Below are positions 52,457 to 60,977 of a DNA stretch of 64,000 nucleotides, one piece after another. Position 1 is the first letter of the stretch. The number at the start of each line of letters is the position of its first letter. The notes beneath the pieces were generated by a model that was not told where the DNA came from, did not search any database, and saw only the letters and a list, made by a program, of their open reading frames with translations. The DNA comes from Verrucomicrobiia bacterium (GTDB taxonomy: Bacteria > Verrucomicrobiota > Verrucomicrobiia > Limisphaerales > JAEYXS01), in contig DASWYF010000034.1 in NCBI GenBank assembly GCA_036405135.1, positions 82,721 to 146,720 of the forward strand. The letters are read 5' to 3'. Made by a program: the position numbers and the translations under genes.

Positions 52457-54667
52457 ATGGATTCAAGGTTCGTTCCTCACATGAACATGATATTGAGTAG
52501 ATTTTTGGCGGTTTGCTTGGGGTTGCTAATCGCGGCATCCGCGCAAGGTGCCGCCACGCAGGCACGCTTGGTCGTGCCGGTGGAGAACGTCAAAGCCGGA
52601 GAGACGATCACGGTCGGGGTGCTGCTGGAGATGCTGCCGGGTTGGCATACCTACTGGAAAAACGCCGGTGAATCTGGTTCCGCCACCAAAATCGTCTGGG
52701 ACCTCCCCGCCGGGGTTACTGCTGGGGAAATCCAATGGCCAGCTCCGGAAGTCTATTACGACAAAGTCGTGGATCTCACCACCTATGTGCATCATGACGA
52801 AGCCATGCTCCTTGTCCCGCTGACCATCGGAGCCACTGTCCCAAATGGTGAACTGGAGCTGAAAGCACGTGTGTCCTGGCTGGAGTGCGAGAAGCTGTGC
52901 GTGCCAGGCCGCACCGAAGTGAATGCCAAACTGAAAATCGCTGCCGATACCAAACCTTCCCCAGAAGTCGGCCTCATCAAGAAATGGCAGGACAAACTGC
53001 CCAAGCCCAACGAAGCCCTGAAAGCATCCGCTCGCTGGGAAGGCGAACCGAAAGAAGGCAAACGCACTTTGCTCATCGAGTTCACTCCTACGTCGGGTGC
53101 AAGTGATTGGGATTTCTTCCCTTACCGTGCCGAAGATGCCAGCGTGAGCCCGAAATCAGAGAAAGTGGGCTTGAAGGATGGTCGTTTCACCCTGCGGAAA
53201 ACCGTTTCCTCGGATGAAGGCAAGTGGCCTTCGGAGATCAAAGGCCTGATCGTCGGAGGCAGTGACACGGCCAAACCAACCTTGGCTTACGAAGCAACCA
53301 TCAGCTTGGGTAATGCGGCTGTGACCACTACTTCCGCTGCCGTCGCAGACAAAGGCGAAGCGGGCGCTGCTGCATCAGCCACCGCTCCCCGCTCCCTGTT
53401 CATGATGCTGATTTATGCCTTCATCGGCGGCATGATCTTGAACATCATGCCCTGCGTGCTGCCGGTGATCTCTCTAAAGATTCTAGGCTTCGTGAAGCAG
53501 AGCCAAGATGACCCAGGCCGCGTGCGCAAGCTCGGCCTGATCTATGGCTTGGGCGTTATCGTTTCCTTCCTTGTCTTGGCTGCTTTGGTCATCGGTGTGC
53601 AAGAAGCGGGCAAGTCAGCCAGTTGGGGCATGCAATTCCAGAATCCTCAGTTTCTGGTGGTGCTGACCATTTTGGTGACATTGGTCGCGTTGAATCTTTT
53701 CGGTGTCTTTGAAGTCACCATGAACAGCAGCGTGATGGGTGCAGCCGGTCAGTTGGCTTCTCAAAAAGGGGCTTCCGGCGCTTTCTTCAATGGCGTGCTG
53801 GCCACCATTCTGGCCACCCCCTGCACCGCGCCCTTCCTGGGTGTGGCCTTGGGCTTCGCTTTTGCGCAATCCGCTTTGGTCATCTTGCTGGTCTTCATCA
53901 CCATCGCGCTTGGTCTGGCGTTTCCTTATGTGTTGCTGAGCTGGCAGCCCAAGTGGCTGAAGTTCCTGCCCAAGCCCGGCGCGTGGATGGAACGCTTCAA
54001 AATTCTCATGGGCTTCCCCATGGTCGCGACGGCGTTCTGGTTGTTCAGCCTGACGGCGGGACACTTTGGCCGCAGCGGCGTGTTGTGGCTGGGACTGCTG
54101 CTTGTGTTCGTCGCGCTCGCAGCCTACATCTTTGGTGAATTCGTCCAACGCGGCAGCAAGCATCGCGGTATTTCGGGTGCTATCGCGGCGGTGTTGCTGT
54201 TTGGCAGTCTGGCTTATGTGCTGGAAGGCCAGCTCAAGTGGCGCTCGCCTGAACGCACCGGAACCACTGCGACAACCTTGGAATCCAAAGTCGGCATCGC
54301 TTGGAAAGCCTGGTCACCGGCGGCCATGTCGGAAGCCCGCAAGAGCGGCAAACCGGTGTTTGTGGACTTCACCGCAGATTGGTGCGTGACCTGCCAGGCG
54401 AACAAGAAAACGAGCATCGAGATCACTTCAGTAAAAGAAAAACTCAACGCCATCGGGGCCATCTCTTTTCTCGGCGATTATACCTACGAGGACGCCGCCA
54501 TCGCGGCTGAGCTCAAAAAATATGGCCGCGCCGGGGTGCCATTGGTGGTGGTCTTCCCGGCAGATCCTCAAGCCGAACCCATCGTCCTGCCCGAGATCCT
54601 TACTCCGGGCATCGTGTTAGAAGCCTTGGAAAAGGCGGCCCCGAAACAACTGAGTTCGGCTAAATGA
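52457..54667 (+). CDS. dsbD: Thiol:disulfide interchange protein DsbD
   Basis: 736 aa (ATG at 52457; an ATG at 52481 is equally possible and gives a cleaner signal peptide, MNMILSRFLAVCLGLLIAAS). Three parts in order: a periplasmic alpha-like domain (residues 35-290) with WLECEKLCVPGRTE containing two Cys; an eight-helix membrane domain with the first redox Cys in MILNIMPCVLPVISLKILGF and the second in TILATPCTAPFLGVALG; and a C-terminal thioredoxin domain with FTADWCVTCQANKKTS (CxxC). It carries electrons from the cytoplasm to periplasmic thiols, for example for cytochrome c maturation (resB-ccsA are also in the window). Confidence 0.93.
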   Translation: MDSRFVPHMNMILSRFLAVCLGLLIAASAQGAATQARLVVPVENVKAGETITVGVLLEMLPGWHTYWKNAGESGSATKIVWDLPAGVTAGEIQWPAPEVYYDKVVDLTTYVHHDEAMLLVPLTIGATVPNGELELKARVSWLECEKLCVPGRTEVNAKLKIAADTKPSPEVGLIKKWQDKLPKPNEALKASARWEGEPKEGKRTLLIEFTPTSGASDWDFFPYRAEDASVSPKSEKVGLKDGRFTLRKTVSSDEGKWPSEIKGLIVGGSDTAKPTLAYEATISLGNAAVTTTSAAVADKGEAGAAASATAPRSLFMMLIYAFIGGMILNIMPCVLPVISLKILGFVKQSQDDPGRVRKLGLIYGLGVIVSFLVLAALVIGVQEAGKSASWGMQFQNPQFLVVLTILVTLVALNLFGVFEVTMNSSVMGAAGQLASQKGASGAFFNGVLATILATPCTAPFLGVALGFAFAQSALVILLVFITIALGLAFPYVLLSWQPKWLKFLPKPGAWMERFKILMGFPMVATAFWLFSLTAGHFGRSGVLWLGLLLVFVALAAYIFGEFVQRGSKHRGISGAIAAVLLFGSLAYVLEGQLKWRSPERTGTTATTLESKVGIAWKAWSPAAMSEARKSGKPVFVDFTADWCVTCQANKKTSIEITSVKEKLNAIGAISFLGDYTYEDAAIAAELKKYGRAGVPLVVVFPADPQAEPIVLPEILTPGIVLEALEKAAPKQLSSAK

Positions 54668-54954
54668 GTGAGCCATCTAATGCTCATCTCCTTCAAGGGG
54701 CGGCAAGAGTGTCTGCCATTCTCTCATGGATTGCCTTTTTCTTCGGTCTACTTCTTCCAATCAGACCACCAGCCACATGGCCGATGATATTGTCTACATT
54801 TGGGGTTTCTCTACTTACGGCCTCCTTTACCCTCTTTGCGGCTCATGTTTGCAATCATACCAAGCCGCAAGTATCTAGAATTTTCGTTCTTCTGGCGTAT
54901 GGGGCAATTCTATCTGTGCTCTTTGCTGTTTTTGGGCCATTGTTCAAACGCTAA
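54664..54954 (+). CDS. Small membrane protein overlapping dsbD
   Basis: 96 aa, three hydrophobic helices (ILSWIAFFFGLLLPIR, MILSTFGVSLLTASFTLFAA, IFVLLAYGAILSVLFAVFGP). Not recognised. The ATG overlaps the dsbD TGA as ATGA, which suggests translational coupling. Its base composition is more AT-rich than dsbD. Confidence 0.65.
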   Translation: MSEPSNAHLLQGAARVSAILSWIAFFFGLLLPIRPPATWPMILSTFGVSLLTASFTLFAAHVCNHTKPQVSRIFVLLAYGAILSVLFAVFGPLFKR

Positions 54955-55024
54955 CAACTACACTTGTTCAGTTACCTTTTGAAAATTGGAGTAGAGCTTG
55001 GAGCTTTGGATTTGTAGTTTCCCC

Positions 55025-55059
55025 CATCCGTGTGATCCGTGTTCCACCTATGGCTAAAA
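55025..55059 (+). repeat. Short-period repeat, family B copy 3
   Basis: CATCCGTGTGATCCGTGTTC then CACCTATGGCTAAAA, 57 nt upstream of purE. Unlike copies 1 and 2 it does not abut a stop codon. Confidence 0.65.
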
Positions 55060-55115
55060 CCTCAGCATAACCCGCCCTCGACTCCCAAGGCGCTTCCCTA
55101 TAATCTGCCCCCACT

Positions 55116-55622
55116 ATGGCGACCGAATCCAAGCCCTTGGTGGGAATCATCATGGGCAGCCAGTCCGATTGGGAAACGATGCAACATGCGGCCGATCAAT
55201 TGACCGCATTGGGCGTGCCGTTTGAGGCACAAGTCGTGTCCGCGCATCGCACCCCTGACCTGCTTTTTGAATACGCAGATGCCGCTGCAGGCCGTGGCCT
55301 TGAGGTCATCATCGCCGGTGCCGGTGGTGCCGCGCATCTGCCCGGCATGTGCGCCTCAAAAACGCAATTGCCCGTGCTCGGCGTGCCCGTGGAATCCAAA
55401 GCCCTGAAAGGCATGGACTCCCTGCTCTCCATCGTCCAGATGCCTGGCGGCGTTCCGGTGGGCACCATGGCCATCGGCAAGGCCGGAGCCATCAACGCCG
55501 CTCTGCTCGCCACGGCAATCTTGGGCAACAAGCATCCGCAATTCCGCACCGCTTACGAAAAATTCCGCGAGCAACAGACCGCCAAAGTCCTCGCCAACCG
55601 CACGCTGCCGCCTAAGGCTTAA
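55116..55622 (+). CDS. purE: N5-carboxyaminoimidazole ribonucleotide mutase
   Basis: 168 aa class I PurE, converting N5-CAIR (made by PurK) to CAIR. Seen: [75 protein letters not shown] and [20 protein letters not shown]. purK begins 9 nt downstream. These two genes are 34 kb from the main purine block. Confidence 0.97.
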   Translation: MATESKPLVGIIMGSQSDWETMQHAADQLTALGVPFEAQVVSAHRTPDLLFEYADAAAGRGLEVIIAGAGGAAHLPGMCASKTQLPVLGVPVESKALKGMDSLLSIVQMPGGVPVGTMAIGKAGAINAALLATAILGNKHPQFRTAYEKFREQQTAKVLANRTLPPKA

Positions 55623-55631
55623 TCTCTTTCC

Positions 55632-56786
55632 ATGTCGATCAAACCGATTCTTCCCGGCGCCCGCATCGGCGTGCTCGGCAGTGGCCAGTTGGGCCGCATG
55701 CTGGCTATCGCCGCCCGTAATCTCGGCTACGGCGTCGCCATCTATTCCCCTGAAGAGAACTCGCCTGCCAGTGCCGTGGCTGATCTCGATTTCGTCGGCG
55801 ATTACCTTGATCTGCCCAAGATCCATGAGTTCGCCAAGCAAGTACAGGTCGTCACCTTTGAGTTCGAAAACGTCCCGCATGATGCCGCCAAGGCTTGCGC
55901 AGAACACGCAGCCGTTCGCCCCGATGGCCACGTGCTGCACGTCTCGCAAAACCGCCTGCGCGAGAAAAATTTCCTGCGCGACAACGGCTTCCCGACCACG
56001 CCTTTCCAACGCGTCACCAGTCTTGCGGAATTAGAGCAAGCAATCGCGACAATCGGTGCGCCCGGCGTCTTGAAGACCGCCAGCTTCGGCTATGACGGCA
56101 AAGGCCAGGTAAAAATCAAGACGCCTGCCGATGCTGCCAAAGCCTGGGAAGCCATGAAAGGTGCTGAGTCCATCTACGAAGGCTTCGTGGATTTTGTGAA
56201 AGAGATGTCCGTCATCGGTGCGCGCACCTTAGATGGCCAGATTGTGACATTCCCCGTGTTCGAGAACGATCACGCGAATCACATCCTCGACATCACCTTC
56301 GCTCCCGCCGCTCTCGGTCCAGTGCTCGCCGGGGAAGCCCGCCAGCTTGCTCATGGCATTTTGGATAAACTCCAAGTTGTCGGCCTGCTCACCGTTGAGA
56401 TGTTCCTCACCAGCGATGGCCGCGTCCTCGTGAACGAACTCGCCCCGCGCACCCACAATTCCGGCCACCTCACCATCGACGCCTGCGCCACGAGCCAGTT
56501 CGAGCAACAGGTCCGCGCCGTCTGTGGATTGCCCTTGGGTTCCACTCACATGGAGAAACCCGCCGCCATGGCAAATCTCCTCGGCCACCTGTGGGAACAC
56601 GGCGAACCCGATTGGGCCGCTGCCCTATCCGATCCAGCAGTGAAATTGCACCTCTACGGCAAACGCGAAGCCCGCGTGGGCCGCAAGATGGGCCACCTCA
56701 CCGCCACCGGCGACACCATCGAACAAGCCATCGATCGCGTGAAACAGGCGAAAGAACGGTTGACGGCGAAGTATGCTAAGAAATGA
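55632..56786 (+). CDS. purK: N5-carboxyaminoimidazole ribonucleotide synthase
   Basis: 384 aa ATP-grasp enzyme, making N5-CAIR from AIR, ATP and bicarbonate. Seen: IGVLGSGQLGRMLAIAARNL, VVTFEFENVPHDAAK, VLKTASFGYDGKGQVKIKTP, YEGFVDFVKEMSVIGARTLD, VEMFLTSDGRVLVNELAPRT and HNSGHLTIDACATSQFEQQV. It works with PurE, so this organism uses the two-enzyme bacterial route to CAIR. Confidence 0.97.
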   Translation: MSIKPILPGARIGVLGSGQLGRMLAIAARNLGYGVAIYSPEENSPASAVADLDFVGDYLDLPKIHEFAKQVQVVTFEFENVPHDAAKACAEHAAVRPDGHVLHVSQNRLREKNFLRDNGFPTTPFQRVTSLAELEQAIATIGAPGVLKTASFGYDGKGQVKIKTPADAAKAWEAMKGAESIYEGFVDFVKEMSVIGARTLDGQIVTFPVFENDHANHILDITFAPAALGPVLAGEARQLAHGILDKLQVVGLLTVEMFLTSDGRVLVNELAPRTHNSGHLTIDACATSQFEQQVRAVCGLPLGSTHMEKPAAMANLLGHLWEHGEPDWAAALSDPAVKLHLYGKREARVGRKMGHLTATGDTIEQAIDRVKQAKERLTAKYAKK

Positions 56787-56862
56787 AGGCTGGCATTCTA
56801 AGCTGTCTCCCAGAGAAATTTTAATAAATATAGAATGCAATCGAGATGACCGAGTGCAATCC

Positions 56863-56946
56863 GTGCCGGAGGCACGAACGTGAGTAGCCACGGGTGACCG
56901 CAGGGAACCCGTGGATTAGCATAATAACATATCGCCCCGGAGGGGC
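56863..56946 (+). repeat. Left REP-type end of the transposase element
   Basis: Three hairpins: GTGCC-GGA-GGCAC (56863-56875); CCACGGGT...ACCCGTGG inside 56882-56914; GCCCC-GGA-GGGGC (56934-56946). The 33 nt at 56882-56914 are the exact reverse complement of 57472-57504. Confidence 0.85.
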
Positions 56947-56976
56947 GGACGAATCCCACGAAACTAAGGATTAACC

Positions 56977-57429
56977 ATGGGCGGCACCTACAGCAACCTT
57001 CGTTTGCACGTAGTTTTCAGCACCAAGAACCGTGAACCTTGGATACAGCCTCAACTACAAGAACGCCTCTACCCTTTTATTGGCGGCATCGTCCGCGAAC
57101 AATCCGGCAAACTCATGGAGATTGGTGGCATGCCAGACCACTTGCACTTGTTGATCGGCTGGCGCACGGATGAATCTATCTCCAACCTGCTAAGAAATAT
57201 CAAAAGCCGTTCTTCCGCTTGGGTGCATGAAACTTTCCCGGATTTGTCTTATTTCAAATGGCAGGAAGGGTATGGAGTGTTCTCGGTGAGCCATTCACAG
57301 GCACCAGTTGTTTCCAAGTATATCCAAAACCAGGCTGAGCATCATCGGGGGAAAACCTTCAAAGAAGAGTTCATCTCGTTATTGAAGGCGCATGATATCG
57401 AGTATGACGAGCGTTATATATTTGAATAA
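56977..57429 (+). CDS. REP-associated tyrosine (Y1/HUH) transposase, IS200/IS605-like
   Basis: 150 aa single-strand transposase. N-terminus YSNLRLHVVFSTKNREPWIQ, the HUH motif GGMPDHLHLLIGWR, IKSRSSAWVHETFPDLSYFK, GYGVFSVSHSQAPVVSKYIQ with the likely nucleophile Tyr in SKYIQNQ. It is flanked by matching REP-type hairpins in inverted orientation, the arrangement of RAYT elements. The frame is intact, so it may be active or domesticated. It separates purK from panC. Confidence 0.92.
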   Translation: MGGTYSNLRLHVVFSTKNREPWIQPQLQERLYPFIGGIVREQSGKLMEIGGMPDHLHLLIGWRTDESISNLLRNIKSRSSAWVHETFPDLSYFKWQEGYGVFSVSHSQAPVVSKYIQNQAEHHRGKTFKEEFISLLKAHDIEYDERYIFE

Positions 57430-57438
57430 ATCCCGTTC

Positions 57439-57524
57439 GCCCCTTCGGGGCGTGATCTCATTTATCGCTGACCACGGGTTCCCTGCGGTCACCCGTGGCT
57501 ACTCACGCTTGCCCCTCCGGGGCA
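57439..57524 (-). repeat. Right REP-type end of the transposase element
   Basis: Three hairpins mirroring the left end: GCCCC-TTC-GGGGC (57439-57451); CCACGGGT...ACCCGTGG inside 57472-57504; and GCCCCTCCGGGGC (57511-57523). Confidence 0.85.
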
Positions 57525-57595
57525 GGACCAAGGTAAGCGCAACCTGACTTCGACTATCAAAACATTTTCAATCTATTCACGAATCTGATCACACT

Positions 57596-58462
57596 ATGAG
57601 AACCATCAAATCCGTCGCCGCCATGCAACGGCTCGCCTTGGAATGGAAACATTCCGGCATCCAGATCGGTTTCGTGCCCACCATGGGGTATCTCCACGCC
57701 GGCCATATAAGCCTCGTGACGGAAGCCCGCAAACGTGTCGGCCCTAAAAGCAAAGTCGTCCTCAGTATCTACGTCAACCCCACGCAATTCGGCCCCAAGG
57801 AAGATTTCAGCAAATATCCGCGCGATCTGAAACGCGACACCCAGCTCTGCCGCGCTGGTGGGGTAGACGTCATCTTCGCCCCTGCAGATACTGATATGTA
57901 TCCGCGCCCTGAAGGCTACGAATACAGCACTTACGTCTACGAAGAAACCCTCGCGAAACAGATGGAAGGTGCCTCTCGCCCCACGCACTTTCGCGGCGTG
58001 ACCACGATTGTCGCCAAACTCTTCAACATCGTCCTGCCCGATGTTTCCATCTTCGGCGCGAAAGACTGGCAGCAGGCCACCATTATCCAGCGCATGGTGC
58101 GCGATCTGAATTTCCCGCTGAAAGTCATCGTGGCCCCGACGCATCGGGAAACCGATGGCTTGGCCATGAGCTCTCGGAACAAATACCTGTCCACGGAAGA
58201 ACGCGCTCAAGCAACCATCCTCTGGCACACCATCCAAACCGCGAAAGCTGAGGTTAAAGCTGCTAAGGCACCTCTAAATGCTACTCGTTTAAAAGAGAAA
58301 CTGACCAAACTCATCGCCACCCAACCAGCCGCCCGATTAGACTACATCGAATTCTTCGCCCCCAATGCCTTGACCGCCTCACCGCAAGTCACCAAAGGCA
58401 CCCATATGGCACTCGCCGTCTTCTTCGGCAAGACCCGCTTGATCGACAACGCACGACTCTAA
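57596..58462 (+). CDS. panC: Pantothenate synthetase
   Basis: 288 aa; joins pantoate and beta-alanine with ATP. Seen: IGFVPTMGYLHAGHISLVTE (the HxGH nucleotide site), SIYVNPTQFGPKEDFSKYPR, VIFAPADTDMYPRPEGY, FRGVTTIVAKLFNIVLPDVS, FGAKDWQQATIIQRMVRDLN, and the KMSKS-like TDGLAMSSRNKYLS. No other pantothenate gene is adjacent. Confidence 0.97.
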   Translation: MRTIKSVAAMQRLALEWKHSGIQIGFVPTMGYLHAGHISLVTEARKRVGPKSKVVLSIYVNPTQFGPKEDFSKYPRDLKRDTQLCRAGGVDVIFAPADTDMYPRPEGYEYSTYVYEETLAKQMEGASRPTHFRGVTTIVAKLFNIVLPDVSIFGAKDWQQATIIQRMVRDLNFPLKVIVAPTHRETDGLAMSSRNKYLSTEERAQATILWHTIQTAKAEVKAAKAPLNATRLKEKLTKLIATQPAARLDYIEFFAPNALTASPQVTKGTHMALAVFFGKTRLIDNARL

Positions 58463-58524
58463 CCAATATCAGGCGGCATTCATAACCCTTTGCCGCTCTG
58501 GCTGTACTGAATAATCACATCCGC

Positions 58525-58553
58525 GTGACATTTCCCTTGCACCCCGGTCTAAT
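58525..58553 (+). promoter_or_regulatory. Sigma-70-like promoter upstream of the ECF sigma gene
   Basis: GTGACA (58525-58530), exactly 17 nt, TCTAAT (58548-58553). The start site would be near 58560, ahead of both candidate start codons. Confidence 0.5.
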
Positions 58554-58595
58554 CATTAACTAGACGTATTCGTGATGGGGGGCCAAGAGACAAGT

Positions 58596-59129
58596 ATGGG
58601 AAACCTCCCGAAGCCCGAGTGGCCTTCGGAAGATGTAGGGGCGTTGTATGCCGAGCATTCGCGTCAGGTGTATTACCTTGCGTTGCGTTTGCTGGGCGAC
58701 CCCGCGCAGGCAGAAGACGCCGCGCATGACGTTTTTTTGAAGGCGTTCAAGAAGATGGACCAGTTCCGGGGCGAGGCCAATGTCCGCACGTGGTTGTATC
58801 GCATCACCATCAATCACTGCCAAAACTTACTCCAGACATGGCACCGCCGGAACATGGTAAACAACGCGGATGATGCCGTATGGGAAACATCGCCTTCCGC
58901 CGAAGAATCGCCCCTGAAAGTTTTGGAAACGAAGGAACTGGGTGAACGCATCCAGAGCACCTTGGACCGCCTGCCGGAAGAGTATCGCATCCTCCTCCTG
59001 CTGGTGGCTGATGATAAGATGAGTTATACTGAGATCGGTGAATTGACCGGCCAATCAGCCGATGCCGTCCGCGGTAAACTTCACCGGGCGCGAAAAGCCT
59101 TTGCCGGAATATTTCGCGAATACGACTAA
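58596..59129 (+). CDS. ECF-type RNA polymerase sigma factor
   Basis: 177 aa from the ATG at 58596 (preceded by AAGAGA); starts at 58572/58575 are possible. Region 2: LYAEHSRQVYYLALRLLGDP, AEDAAHDVFLKAFKKMDQFR, WLYRITINHCQNLLQ. Region 4: LDRLPEEYRILLLLVADDKM and YTEIGELTGQSADAVRGKLH. No C-terminal extension. The 78-aa gene 4 nt downstream lacks the usual zinc-binding anti-sigma motif. Confidence 0.93.
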   Translation: MGNLPKPEWPSEDVGALYAEHSRQVYYLALRLLGDPAQAEDAAHDVFLKAFKKMDQFRGEANVRTWLYRITINHCQNLLQTWHRRNMVNNADDAVWETSPSAEESPLKVLETKELGERIQSTLDRLPEEYRILLLLVADDKMSYTEIGELTGQSADAVRGKLHRARKAFAGIFREYD

Positions 59130-59133
59130 TTTT

Positions 59134-59370
59134 ATGGAACCCAAAGGCCAGCGCCTGCGTCAGGAACACAAGCAACAGTCGGAAACCTCGCTGAACTCAG
59201 CGAGCAACACCGACACCCGCCTGTTCAATTCCGTTGAGGAAGTCTTGCGCGAAGATGCTGCCCAGAATCCGCCTCCAGATTCACTCTCCCATCGGGTTGC
59301 CAGCAGTTCTAGCAAAGACGCCGCATCACTTCCCAAACCTTGGTGGCAGAAGCTGATCGGCGGTAATTGA
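59134..59370 (+). CDS. Small soluble protein encoded directly after the ECF sigma factor
   Basis: 78 aa from the ATG at 59134. Polar and charged: EPKGQRLRQEHKQQSETS, then FNSVEEVLREDAAQNPPPDS and LSHRV, and an aromatic end KPWWQKLIGG. No membrane segment and no HxxxCxxC motif. The 4-nt spacing to the sigma gene suggests coupling. The pattern VEEVLREDA..NPPP..L..RV looks like a conserved recognition element, and an anti-sigma or sigma-accessory role is inferred from position only. A longer frame from 59062 lies inside the sigma gene. Confidence 0.65.
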   Translation: MEPKGQRLRQEHKQQSETSLNSASNTDTRLFNSVEEVLREDAAQNPPPDSLSHRVASSSSKDAASLPKPWWQKLIGGN

Positions 59371-59445
59371 GCCGTTCTCTGCGCTCGACAGCTCCCGTTC
59401 TCCCCGTCAAAATCACGGCACTGATTCACCGATTGTCTCTGTGCC

Positions 59446-60969
59446 ATGGCTACCACGCTTTTGGAGGAACTCGATACGCTCGTCCGGGCGCGTTACCCCC
59501 TTGTCTATCTCGTCACGAGTGAAGAATCACGCGCTCAAGATCTGATCGCTCAAGTCGCCCGTCAACGTGGCAAGAAGCTCCTGGAATGGAGCTGCACCAC
59601 TGGCCTGATTCCAGCAGCGAATGGTCACGGCAGTCCGAAGCAACGCCATGCCCCTACGCGCGATCCTCTAGCTGCGTTGGATGCCATTGCCGACCACGTG
59701 GATCCAACCCTCTTTGTCCTGAAAGATTTTCACCCGTTCCTCAGTCGCGGCCAATTCACCATCATCCGCCGCCTGCGCGAAGTTGCCCAATCTCTCAAGA
59801 ACAGTCACAAAACCATCTTCCTGCTTTCACCCGTTCAAGATGTTCCGGTGGAACTGGAAAAAGAACTCACCGTCGTGAACGTCGCCCTGCCCGACCAAGG
59901 CGAGCTCGGCGTCCTCTTGGAAAACATCATCAGTGAGATACAAGATGGAGGCCGTTGCAGCGTGGAACTCGATAGCACCGCCCGCGAACGCCTTCTCCAA
60001 GCCGCTCTAGGCCTGACCCTGGGCGAAGCCGAAAACGTTTTCGCCCGCATCCTTGTCCGCTCCCGTCGCCTCGATGGTGAAGGCGTGAACGACGTCCTCA
60101 CTGAAAAGCAACAGATCATCCGCAAGAGCGGACTCTTGGAATATTTCTCTCCCGAAGAACGCTTCGATAACGTCGGTGGTCTCGGCATCTTGAAAGATTG
60201 GCTGGAGAAACGTGCTCTCGCACTCACGCCCGAAGCTCGCGCCTTCGGCCTGCCCCAACCTCGCGGCGTCCTCATGCTTGGCGTGCAAGGTTGCGGCAAG
60301 AGCTTGTGCGCAAAAGCCGTCGCCAGTCACTGGCAGCTTCCCCTGCTCCGCTTCGATATTGGCCGCATGTTCGGCAGCCTCGTCGGTTCATCTGAAGAAA
60401 ACATCCGCAAAGCCATCGCCGTCGCCGAATCCGTCGCCCCCGCCATCCTCTGGGTGGATGAGATTGATAAAGCCTTCGCCGGCATCGCTGGTTCTGCGGC
60501 CACCGATGGTGGCACCGGCTCACGCGTATTGGGCACTTTCCTTACTTGGCTCTCGGAAAAGAAAGCGCCCGTCTTCGTCGTCGCCACCGCGAATGACATT
60601 TCCAATCTCCCGCCAGAACTCCTGCGCAAAGGTCGTTTGGATGAGATTTTCTTCATCGATCTTCCCTCCTCCGAAGAACGCGCCGATATTTTCGCCATTC
60701 ATCTGCGCAAGCGCAACCGTCCCTTGGAATCTTTCAACATTCCGCAACTTTCGGATATCAGCCAGCACTTCAGCGGTGCCGAAATCGAGGAATCGATCAA
60801 TAGCGCACTCTACGACGCCTTCTACGCAGGTCGTAATCTGTCACACATTGATGTTCTCCAAGCCGTGCGCCAGACAGTTCCCTTAGCCACCACCATGGCC
60901 GAGCAAATCGACGGTCTGCGTGCGTGGGCAAAAGGCCGCGCTCGCCCCGCAAGTGGTGCTACCGCATAA
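59446..60969 (+). CDS. AAA+ ATPase, Ycf46-like
   Basis: 507 aa. Residues 1-230 form an N-terminal domain starting [20 protein letters not shown], with [11 protein letters not shown] and [20 protein letters not shown], as in the cyanobacterial/plastid Ycf46 family. AAA core: [20 protein letters not shown] (Walker A), [16 protein letters not shown] (Walker B), [20 protein letters not shown] with sensor 1 and the Arg finger, and a C-terminal lid [20 protein letters not shown]. Cytoplasmic; function unknown in most bacteria (a role in carbon uptake was suggested in cyanobacteria). It converges with the hybrid kinase gene, 8 nt apart. Confidence 0.88.
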   Translation: MATTLLEELDTLVRARYPLVYLVTSEESRAQDLIAQVARQRGKKLLEWSCTTGLIPAANGHGSPKQRHAPTRDPLAALDAIADHVDPTLFVLKDFHPFLSRGQFTIIRRLREVAQSLKNSHKTIFLLSPVQDVPVELEKELTVVNVALPDQGELGVLLENIISEIQDGGRCSVELDSTARERLLQAALGLTLGEAENVFARILVRSRRLDGEGVNDVLTEKQQIIRKSGLLEYFSPEERFDNVGGLGILKDWLEKRALALTPEARAFGLPQPRGVLMLGVQGCGKSLCAKAVASHWQLPLLRFDIGRMFGSLVGSSEENIRKAIAVAESVAPAILWVDEIDKAFAGIAGSAATDGGTGSRVLGTFLTWLSEKKAPVFVVATANDISNLPPELLRKGRLDEIFFIDLPSSEERADIFAIHLRKRNRPLESFNIPQLSDISQHFSGAEIEESINSALYDAFYAGRNLSHIDVLQAVRQTVPLATTMAEQIDGLRAWAKGRARPASGATA

Positions 60970-60977
60970 ATCACCGC

